A DNA stretch of 64,000 nucleotides from contig JAUPFP010000001.1 of NCBI GenBank assembly GCA_036925085.1, positions 3,084,001-3,148,000 on the forward strand. Direction: 5' to 3'. The notes below the pieces were generated by a model. That model was not told where the DNA came from. It ran no database searches and was given only the letters and a program-made list of their open reading frames with translations. Source of the DNA: Brachycybe producta. Its lineage: Eukaryota; Arthropoda; Diplopoda; Playtdesmida; Andrognathidae. Numbering within the stretch: position 1 is the first letter of the stretch; each line of letters opens with the position of its first letter. Shown here one piece after another: positions 56,575 through 64,000 of this stretch. A program made the translations under genes and the position numbers.

Positions 56575-57005
56575 ATTTCTGCAGTATTTTTGTAATATTT
56601 TTGCTATATTTCTACAATATTAGTGAAATATTTTTGCAATATTTCTACAATATTACTGCAATATTTTTGCAATATTTTTGTAATATTTCTACAATATTAT
56701 TGTAATATTTTTGCAATATTTCTGCTAAATTTCTGCAATATTTCTGCTAAATTTCTGCAATATTTTTGTAATATTACTGCTATATTTCTACAATATTATT
56801 GTAATATTTTTGCAATATTTCTGCAATATTTCTGCAATATTTCTGCAATATTTCTACAATATTTTTGCAATAACTTTGCAATATTTCTGCTATATTTCTG
56901 CAATATGTTTGCAATATTTCTTCTATATTTCTCCTGCATTTCAGCTGTCTTTCTGTTATGTGTCAGCTGCATTTCTCCTGTATTTCTGCTATATAATTCT
57001 GCTTT
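56575..57005. repeat. 11-12-bp minisatellite
   Basis: Roughly 36 copies of CTGCAATATTT with variants CTACAATATT and TTGTAATATT, decaying after 56930 into CTGTATTTCTGCTATA. The stop-free frame over it (YFCNISAIFLQ repeats) is not a gene. Confidence 0.93.
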
Positions 57006-57611
57006 CCTTTGCGTGCAATGGTTATCACATATTAGTATTATTACAATAGAAAATATTTGAAGGACATTTTGTGGAGTTTATTGAAAGTGAAGAAAATAAA
57101 TTGTAATTTAATGTGTCAGGTTGAAACAATTTCACATTATTTATTTTTTTTTTCTCTCTCTCTCTATTTTTAGCTAAATAAATGAAATGGAATTTATTCA
57201 AATCAGACAAACGAATTATCAATTTTTCAATTTTGGTCTATCTGTGTTTTGATGTGACCCTTAACCTAACCTTAAAATTTCAATAATTAATTTTTTTCTT
57301 CTCACAAATACATTTTTTTTAATTTTTGCATAAATTTCTTAATTACAATGAGCTACTTCAGCACTTTCTGAGATAATTTCTCTTTAAAATATACAACTTG
57401 GCAGACAGACTACTTTTAGTAGTTGATTTTTAAGCTGCAAAAATGAAATAGTCAAGCATGTGTCACAGTTAGCAATATTGCATTGTATTTTTTTTTTATT
57501 ATTATTATGGAAAGATTCAAAAGTGGTTATATAGCTTTGTGACAGGCAATCTGCAGTTGAAATCGGCCACCAAAAGTGGTCATCAGTGTTTGTTGCAATA
57601 TACTTTTTAAA

Positions 57612-57661
57612 TGCGAACCGCGCGTTTTATCCGCGCCATTTCAGGAGGTCTTATATAAGTT
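57612..57661 (+). promoter_or_regulatory. Candidate promoter of the PLCL-like gene
   Basis: GAACCGCGCGTTTTATCCGC and GCGCCATTTC precede TTATATAAG (57651-57659), a TATA-like box. This is a GC-rich island in AT-rich DNA, about 790 bases before the likely start codon. The downstream leader (about 57685-58445) has CT and GT runs (57780-57800, 58360-58380) and no intron I can define. Confidence 0.45.
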
Positions 57662-58445
57662 GCGTGAGTGTTATGGTGTTTGCTCTCTATCTCTCTTGTC
57701 TGTATATTTCTCTATGTATTTCTATCTCTTATTTTCTCTCTCTCTCTCTCTTTTGTCCCATAAATCGATTTGGTTCAAGTGTGTGTGTGTGTGTGTGTGA
57801 GCTTCAGAGAGACATTAAATGATAGAGAATAGTGAAGAAGAAAGGGAAGGAATGGAATTGGATGGCATGCAACCTCTACCATCATCATCATCATCATTAT
57901 TATCAGTTAAAAAAAAATAACATAAGCCAAAAGCAGAAATTTGAAACACACTCGCAGAAAGAATGATGAAAAAAAAAACTACAGTAAGATCCAACTAAAA
58001 AAAATATAACAACCAAATTCAAAATATAATAATTTATATTTCATTTTTTTATTATTATTTTTACATATACAGATTTTTCATGAACTTAAAAGGAACCAAT
58101 TGGATTATATGTGATGTAGAAACAGCAGGAATTTTCATTGATCAAGTGGAATATTTTAATTTTGTCTGAAAAAAAAAATATGACTTGTTTTTTTAAGAAT
58201 TTTAAAGCAGAAAAAAAAATTTTTCCAACAAGAAGAAGAAAAGGGATGAAAACGTGTAATTGTGCGTGCCAGTGTTTGGCATAAACCGAGCTCTGAGAAA
58301 GAAAAAAATATTTTTAGTGCTAACGATTGGTTGGATTTGGTAACATTTTTTTTTTTCTTTCTGTGTGTGTGTGTGTGTTTGTGGATCGATTGATCAAAGG
58401 CGACAAAAAGTACGATATGGAAACATTCTCCTGATGGCACACAAC

Positions 58446-58809
58446 ATGGCTGAAGATGTTAGCAAACAGTCAAAATCGGCCACCACCGCCACTACCACCA
58501 CCACCACCAACAACAACAACCAAAACACGGCCACCGCCGCCACTACCACGGAGGCCACTACGCTCACGGTCACCGCAACGACCACCGTTGTTACCGAAGA
58601 TGATTCAAATAATAGTGTCGGTGGCGGTGGCGGTGGCGGTGGCGGTGGCGGTGTCGAAGGTGGTTCATCGTCGTCAACATCTTCATGTTGTAATTCAAGG
58701 CAAAACAGTTTGGCAAGAGATGGAAGTGATAAATATAATAAGAAAACCACCAAAACGGTGTCGTTTCATAGTGCCACCAGTTTACCAACTGAACGCACAA
58801 TAGCAAGTG
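58446..58809 (+). CDS. First coding exon, probable inactive phospholipase C-like protein (PLCL/PRIP)
   Basis: Open frame of 121 codons ending in a good donor (GTAAGT at 58810), phase 1. Start 58446 (CAACATGGCT context) is preferred over the in-frame ATG at 58434. The protein is low-complexity: Thr/Ala-rich (11-50), a run of 11 Gly, Ser-rich, and then KKTTKTVSFHSATSLPTERT (99-118). That last part closely resembles the N-terminal segment of vertebrate PLCL1/PRIP (KKTVSFSSMPSEKKISS), where KTVSF binds protein phosphatase 1. PRIP has PH, EF-hand, catalytically dead PLC X/Y and C2 domains in later exons, which here would lie beyond the window, in keeping with the very long first intron of the vertebrate gene. 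The identification rests on about 20 residues, so moderate confidence. Alternative: another PP1-binding protein with an RVxF motif. Confidence 0.55.
58620..58656 (+). repeat. GGTGGC hexanucleotide run inside the exon
   Basis: Five to six GGTGGC units coding for the Gly stretch of the PLCL-like exon. CAC/ACC trinucleotide-like runs at 58480-58520 code for the Thr stretch. Length is likely to vary between individuals. Confidence 0.85.
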
Positions 58810-58959
58810 GTAAGTAATATTTAAACCAATCTCCCCCCTCCTTCCCAAAAAAAAATATCATGTAAGGGTAACAGATATTTGTAATGGAAATTAGTGGTAA
58901 CAGCTGTTGTGTGTCTCATATATGAGTCACAATTAAACCTCAATCCTTGCATAATGATA

Positions 58960-59295
58960 GTATTTCTAATGCTTAGTGCTTATACTTAGTGCTTAGCATG
59001 GGTGCTAAGGGATGAGCACTAGCTCAGCTTAGCTAAGCTGTGTTTAGCTTCAAAGTGGCTCAGATCATCAATAGGCAAGTGTTTAGCTTCAAAGTGGCTC
59101 AACTCAGAAATAGGCAAGTGTATAGCTTAAAAGTGGCTCAACTCCGCTCAGCTCAGCTCAGCTAGGCAATTAAGTGTTTTGCTTCAAAGTGGCTCAACTC
59201 GACAGCTCAGCTCAGCTAGGCAAGTGTTTAGCTTCAAAGTGGCTCAGCTCAGCTCAGCTCAGCTAGGCAAGTGTTTATCTTCAAAGTGGCTCAGA
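58960..59295. repeat. Minisatellite of about 45-60 bp
   Basis: Six copies of AAGTGTTTAGCTTCAAAGTG plus GCTCAGCTCAGCTAGGC, varying in the number of AGCTC pentamers. A short ATGCTTAGTGCTTATACTTAGTGC stretch is split around 58968-58990 and looks like a separate short repeat. Confidence 0.88.
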
Positions 59296-59635
59296 GCACA
59301 TTTCATATTTTGAATAAAATCAGTTTTGGTAATAAAGTTTATAGCACATGCTAATGCCTCTCTTTTAGCATATGTTATTCCCATTATGAATATGAAAGTT
59401 TGTGAGTTTAGCACCATCTTTGACTTAGCAATTATTAAGAATAATACCATTAACCTGTTTGTGTCAAAGTTGGTCATTTTTCTTGACCACGCCTTTTTTT
59501 TCTCTCTCTTGACCATTTCCTGTTCTTCTTGGACCACAAGGCCCTATCTCTTTTTTTCTCCAGGTCACCTTCTTCTGAATTTGTTCCAGAGTTTTCATCC
59601 CTTTGCCCCTCCCCTTTAACTATTTGGTAATATCG

Positions 59636-60690
59636 CCGCCATCTTGTTACATACATTAGGTAACATTTGATAACCCTAAAAATAAACTATTACCACAAGA
59701 CAGTGTTTACATAAAATTTGATGTTTTTTTTATCATTTCCGCACATCCATTTTTTCGCTTTCTCAATTGCTTATTAATTATTATGTGTTTTCTGCCATCT
59801 TGTGACAGACACTGACTTTTAAAATTGGTTTATGTTTGGACAAGTGCAACGAAAGTTTTCCTGAAGGTTATTCTTCCTTGTTTTTCCCCTATTTGACCTA
59901 CTTTTTCTCGTTTAATTTGCTTGATTGAACCGCCGCCATCTTGTGACAGACACTAGGTGCAACTTTGTATAGTGCAACTTTGTGCAACATTAGTGCTGCA
60001 ACACTGTTTTAGATGAAAGTTGTTGTCATTTTTTTTTTCTATTTTCTTTAATATTTTAATGTATCTCTACCATTTTGTGACAGACACAACTGTTTTAATG
60101 AATAGGTATTTGAGTGCAACGCCATTTTCTAAGACAAGTTAGTTGTCATCCCTCATTTTCATTTTCTCAAATTGCCTCCATTTCTTAGTTGCCATTACAC
60201 AATTATATTGCCTCCATCTTGTGACCGACTTTCCATTATGATTGGTTGACAAGTACAACTATGGTTGTCATAATAAGATATTTCCCATATTCTCCATTTT
60301 GCTTCTTTTCTCCCCTTTCTTCTCTTTTTCCCCAACTTGATTCTATCAAGTTGCCTCCATCTTGTGACAGACTTTCTATTAAAATTGATAAGACAAGTGC
60401 AACCATGGTTGCCATTACAAGATATTTTTTCTCTATTCTCCATCTTACCTACTTTCTCCCCAATCTTCTCTTCCTCCACTTTCTTCCCTTTCTCCCCAAC
60501 TCGTATGCATCGCCTCCATCTTGTGACAGACTTTCTAAATAAGATTGGTTGACAAGTACAACCATGGTTGCCAATACAAGATATTTTTCTCTGTTCTCCA
60601 TCTTGCCATCTTTCTCTCCTTTCTTTCCCCTTTTCTTTATCTTCTCCCCAAATCGATTGTATTGCCTCCATCTTGTGACAGACACAAGCT
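59636..60690 (+). repeat. YY1-like box array with about 150-bp period
   Basis: Eight boxes of the form GCCTCCATCTTGTGACAGAC at about 59636, 59791, 59931, 60068, 60208, 60353, 60512 and 60663, all in the same orientation, 137-159 bp apart. The last four units are alike between boxes (TTGGTTGACAAGTACAACCA, TACAAGATATTTTTCTC, CTTTCTCCCC); the first four are diverged. Located in the first intron of the PLCL-like gene. The reverse frame over it (SVTRWR repeats) is a by-product. Confidence 0.9.
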
Positions 60691-60699
60691 TTTTTCCCC

Positions 60700-61080
60700 A
60701 GCCAAACATAAACAAAATAGCACAAGTTGATGTTTAGCTTAATTATGAGCAACAGAATGATGCTAAAAAGAGAGGAAGAAAAAAAAAGCACAGTTTTTCA
60801 CACAAAAAAAAAATCAAAAAAATGTGCAATTTTTTTTTCTGCTTCTTTGGATGAATGGATGAAGGGGAGAAATAAGAGAAGAATAATATCGGTTTTGCTT
60901 AGATATATAGTATTTGGCAAATGTTCAGCTAAAATCTGACCTTGGATTTGAGTTTGGGGAGAAAAATAAAAAAAGGAAGAGGGGGGAGAACACAAGAGGG
61001 GAGGATTTTCTTTTCTCCTTTAATAATAATGGTTGGCAATGTGTGTCTATCTGTATATATGTTATTGTGCCAATCTAAGG
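60700..61080. other. Unassigned sequence in the PLCL-like first intron
   Basis: Purine-rich patch AGGAAGAGGGGGGAGAACAC near 60974-60995; otherwise AT-rich. No gene or repeat family recognised. Confidence 0.4.
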
Positions 61081-61081
61081 G

Positions 61082-61249
61082 ATCAGTCAATTTGCAGATT
61101 GCCTAGACAATCTGCAAAACAACCAACATGCTTTTGCTAGAGAATCTGCAAAAATTCAAACACATAAAATGTATATTGAATTTTGGTAGGAGATTCACTT
61201 TGGTTGTTTTTTTGTAGATTGCAATAGGCAATTTGCGGATTGACTGATT
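61082..61249. mobile_element. ATCAGTCAATTTGCAGATTG-type MITE
   Basis: Inverted arms of about 45-50 bp: ATCAGTCAATTTGCAGATTG…AAAACAACCAA against TTGGTTGTTTT…AATTTGCGGATTGACTGAT. About 168 bp in total, no coding capacity; other short CAATCTGCAAA words inside repeat the same motif. Confidence 0.85.
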
Positions 61250-61479
61250 CCGCAGATTGACAGTAACATATATATGTATATGTGTGATATTGGAATTGGA
61301 AAAGTGACAGGACACAAAAGGGGGACAGAATAGACAAACGTTCATTTTTTTTTTGTTTAAAACAAATCCTTGCCTTCAAAACTTCAACCCTCTTATTATT
61401 ATTTAATTCATGTGAAGTTCCACTTTTTCAATTTTGGGCTCAATTAGCTCAAAGTAACAACATGCCAACTTGAACATAA

Positions 61480-61485
61480 CTCTTG

Positions 61486-61520
<35 letters not shown>

Positions 61521-61535
61521 TGTATATATATATTT
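61480..61535. repeat. AT dinucleotide run
   Basis: About 20 AT units, broken by one CTG, in the PLCL-like first intron. Confidence 0.95.
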
Positions 61536-61852
61536 ATTTATATCTGTGCGTGCCTTATGTGTGTGTTTCTTGTAAATTTAACGATTTTTTTTTTGTTAAT
61601 ATCCATGAAAACAATCTATTAAATATTTTAACACCACTTGAGTTGAATAGAAAAAAAATCAAGTTAAAAAAAAGCTCCCCCTAAATGTAGGGCATCACTG
61701 TAAAAGTGACATGCTCACAAGGGACCTGCCTTGTGTTTTGTGTCACAAAATGCCAGGATGAAGATGTGACTTTGAAGGGAGGAGGAATAAATTATAAATT
61801 GCAATATTCAGCCTTTTATTTTTTATCTATTCTTACTGGTAACATGTTATTA

Positions 61853-62452
61853 GGGCTCGGATTAAAGTGTTTCCCAATTTGTGGGCCCAAGTGCCCACTT
61901 GTGAAAGTAATCATCAATCCTTATACGTTGTACACATATGAGTTAAATGAATTGAAATTAAATGTGTTTAGGTGAATTATTACGGAATCCAGTTAAGGAC
62001 ATGAACACCAAATCAAAATTGACTTAATTATTAATATTTTAAATTGAAAAACTAAATCAATATTTTAATGTCAATATTTTATATAAATTATATTTAAGTA
62101 ATTAACTCAATATTTTCAGATTATTAACTGATTAAATTGAATTCGATATATTGTTTGTTTGTTCTTCACAGGGCTCTGTAGAACACATTTATTTTTTAAA
62201 TGCATTTAAATTATCAGGTGTGTACTAGGTATAAGAGCAAATTGAAATTATGCTTTATTTCTAATACAAAAAAGGCTGATTAGAGGCTAGATGTCTGGTT
62301 ACTATCAGTTGTTAACTAGAGTTCTAACCTCTAACCAGTATTTTTGATTTTTTTTAAAAAAACATAAATTGTTGGTTGATGTAAACGGGGGATTATTACT
62401 TCACAATTGGCTCTTGGGCCACAGATTGAGAAACATTTGCTTGATATTATGC
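61853..62452. mobile_element. GGGCTCGG-type MITE, copy g, split by a TTGTACAC-type MITE
   Basis: Left end TAGGGCTCGG at 61851-61860 and right part with CACAGATTGAGAAACATTTG near 62420-62440; internal hairpin at 62278-62338. The ATC-rich centre is interrupted at 61919-62230 by the second MITE. Confidence 0.85.
61919..62230. mobile_element. TTGTACAC-type MITE, copy 2 (nested)
   Basis: Collinear with 18235-18522: GTACACATATGAGTTAAATG, GTTAAGGACATGAACACCAA, CACAGGGCTCTGTAGAACAC, AAATTATCAGGTGTGTAC. The outermost bases CTTATAC and GTATAAG are inverted. Inserted into the GGGCTCGG MITE. Confidence 0.88.
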
Positions 62453-62504
62453 TGAACATTAAGCTGATTTGCATGTTTCAGAATAGCAATATTAAAAAGA
62501 ACTT

Positions 62505-62708
62505 CAAAATGTTTTAGAAACTAGAATGTTAAGAGTATTTTTTTAAAATGTTTTAGAAACTAGAATGATAACTCAAGTCACTTTAAGAGTATTTTTCATG
62601 TTGTTATCTTTCAAAATCATTTTTTTTAGAAATTTAAACAAGAAAATACTCTTTAAAGTGATTGGGTTACCCTTCTAGTTTTTAAAACACTTTCAAACTT
62701 TTCCTTCC
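62505..62708. mobile_element. TCTAGTTTC foldback element
   Basis: ATGTTTTAGAAACTAGAATG (twice, 62507 and 62549) through TTATCTTTCAAAATCA, returning to TTACCCTTCTAGTTTTTAAA. The left end is duplicated. Confidence 0.82.
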
Positions 62709-62769
62709 GAAAGATAAAATTCCAGTTCCAATAATATTAACCAGCTTAACAAAAAAAATATTATCTATA

Positions 62770-63150
62770 ATAAAATGGCCGCCACCTATATAATCTATAA
62801 AGTAAAGACAAAAATTGAGTTTGTAACAAAACTGTAACAAGATGGCTGCCACAAAATAAAATTTATAAAAGAAAGAAAATGGTGTCTCAGTGTCTGTAAC
62901 AATATGGCGGCAATTACAATCGAATTTTATCAAGCTAAAAAAGCTAGTGTAGATTTTTTTTATACAAAGCTACATGTAGTGTCTGTAACAAGATGGCCGC
63001 CACAAAATAAAATGTATAAAATTAAGAAAATGGTGTGTCTGTAACAATATGGCGGCAATTACAATCGAATTTATCAAGTTTTAAAAAAACTAGTGTGACT
63101 TTTTTTCTTACAAAACTAGTGTCTGTAACAAGATGGCGGCCACAAAATTG
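62770..63150 (-). repeat. YY1-like box array, alternating types
   Basis: Boxes GTCTGTAACAAGATGGCCGC and GTCTGTAACAATATGGCGGC near 62773, 62837, 62896, 62983, 63035 and 63120. Two box types alternate, each with its own flank (CACAAAATAAAATTTATAAA or AATTACAATCGAATTTTATC), so the true unit is a pair of boxes of about 140-145 bp. Confidence 0.87.
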
Positions 63151-63184
63151 AATAAATAGAAGGAAGAAACGAAAATATTAAGAG

Positions 63185-63488
63185 TTGAAGGGGGGGGGGG
63201 GAATGAGGCGCAAAATAGCGTAGAAAGGGGTTGAGCATGTAGTTTAGATCAAGGTTTTATGAATTGGTCACTTAAAAAGTCATAAGTGTCATATTAGATT
63301 TTAAGTTGCATTCATTTCAGATGTTTTTTTTTATTATTGAAGTTTCAATTGAACATTCAAAAAGACATGTTCAAACTATGTACAAAAGCAGTGACTTTAA
63401 ATACGACCCTTAAAATATGAACCTACAGGGTGTCTCATAAGTCAGGCAACACAATTAAGGGCGTCAATGTTTAGCCTCTTTCTCTTAC
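63185..63488. other. Unassigned sequence with a transposon-end-like word
   Basis: G12 run near 63191-63202, then AT-rich sequence. CTACAGGGTGTCTCATAAGT at 63423-63442 resembles the ends of some DNA transposons, but no partner was found. Confidence 0.3.
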
Positions 63489-63679
63489 ACAGGCAATTAG
63501 AATACGTGATAAACAGACGTTTGCTCCGCCCCTTTTCATGACTAAACGGAACTTCTAATTGGTTTGTTGTGCTGTTCATGTGACGTCAGACTACATAACC
63601 AAACCAATTAGAAGTTGCGTTCGTCATAAAAAGGGGGTGGAACAAACGTCTGTTTATCCCGTTTTCTATAATTGCCTAT
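63489..63679. mobile_element. CTCCGCCC/TGACGTCA MITE, copy 2
   Basis: Same design as 43180-43389: ACAGGCAATTAG, GTTTGCTCCGCCCCTTTTCA, the central TGACGTCAGACTACATAACC (63581-63600), then the inverted arm ending ATAATTGCCTAT. Confidence 0.9.
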
Positions 63680-63689
63680 CTCTCTTACT

Positions 63690-63936
63690 AGTGACGACTG
63701 AATCACCTGAACCGAACATTGGAACCCTGATAACACAGACCTGTTAATCACAACCTGGTGCATAAACCCTAGCTGCTAACCTAAAGATAATTTGTTCACG
63801 TGGTACTCGTGAGGAGTAGGGGCCCCTTATAGGCTCTTGTCTACCTTCCCGATGAAGACCCTTCTTGTTAAGACTGCTGTACACCAATTGGTATAAGTGG
63901 CGCCTAAAGCCTATCGGCGGGTGGGCCGTAGTTATA
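63690..63936. other. Unassigned GC-richer block
   Basis: About 245 bp with markedly higher GC than its surroundings (GAGGAGTAGGGGCCCCTTAT, GGCGGGTGGGCCGTAG), lying between two MITE copies. A 74-codon reverse frame crosses it but resembles no family I know. It may be a fragment of a larger element or an exon. Confidence 0.35.
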
Positions 63937-63938
63937 TT

Positions 63939-64000
63939 ACAGGCATTTAGAAATCGGGACGAACACAAGTTGGCTCCGCCCTTTTTATGATGACCGGCAA
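63939..64000. mobile_element. CTCCGCCC/TGACGTCA MITE, copy 3 (cut by the window end)
   Basis: ACAGGCATTTAGAAATCGGG and AAGTTGGCTCCGCCCTTTTT match the left arm of copy 1 almost perfectly; the sequence ends within the arm. Confidence 0.85.

Noticed and set aside
56623-57060. 145-codon frame YFCNISAIFLQ repeats
   Set aside because: Product of the CTGCAATATTT minisatellite.
58365-58445. Earlier start codons for the PLCL-like exon
   Set aside because: The first ATG lies in a GT microsatellite (MCVCVCG); the ATG at 58434 has a poor context compared with 58446.
58394-58848. Reverse and alternate-frame proteins over the PLCL-like exon
   Set aside because: Poly-Pro, poly-Val and His-Arg runs are the other frames of the Gly and Thr codon repeats; the frame with the PP1 motif and good donor is preferred.
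60195-60791. 198-codon reverse frame with SVTRWR repeats
   Set aside because: Spans the 150-bp box repeats; the apparent conservation is that of the DNA repeat.

Overview
The window is animal nuclear DNA, AT-rich and intron-rich, with canonical GT-AG introns, long T-runs before acceptors and many non-autonomous transposable elements. The PKG kinase core closely resembles arthropod foraging-type PKG (from family knowledge; no search was run), so an arthropod or near relative is my best guess. The species cannot be named. No bacterial genes, CRISPR arrays or RNA genes were seen.

Layout: (1) 1-1910, two related 22-bp minisatellites. (2) 2191-15569 (+), an 18-coding-exon cGMP-dependent protein kinase. 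(3) 15.6-24.0 kb, an AT-rich intergenic stretch with MITEs and, just before the next gene, an array of TTTGGCGCCAAA palindromes. (4) 24032-26756 (+) and 28463-33091 (+), a tandem pair of myo-inositol-3-phosphate synthase genes. (5) 33.1-36.9 kb, a repeat-filled spacer with a pogo/Tigger-like MITE and a non-LTR retrotransposon tail. (6) 36956-42824 (-), a TraB-domain (TRABD) gene whose large introns are mostly minisatellite. (7) 45047-53334 (+), Wntless (Wnt cargo receptor), with introns crowded by foldback elements, a hAT MITE with a perfect 8-bp target duplication and TA-flanked MITEs. (8) 57.6-64.0 kb, a candidate promoter and first coding exon that I read as the N-terminus of a PLCL/PRIP-type inactive phospholipase C, with the rest beyond the window.

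Every multi-exon model was joined by hand. All reading phases close and there are no internal stops, giving 771 aa (PKG), 559 and 538 aa (the two synthases), 450 aa (TRABD) and 548 aa (Wntless). The genes do not form one pathway. Loose links are inositol synthesis next to a PLC-related inositol-phosphate-binding protein, and a TraB-family gene divergent from a Wnt secretion gene.

The less ordinary content is in the repeats. At least nine inverted-repeat (MITE-like) families are visible. Several repeats carry near-perfect consensus sites for conserved transcription factors: NRF1-like GCGCATGCGC in the TRABD promoter, E2F-like TTTGGCGCCAAA before the first synthase, CRE TGACGTCA in a MITE, and YY1/Pho-like GCCGCCATCTTG boxes in arrays, one with a regular period of about 150 bp. 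Whether any of these act as regulatory elements cannot be told from sequence alone.
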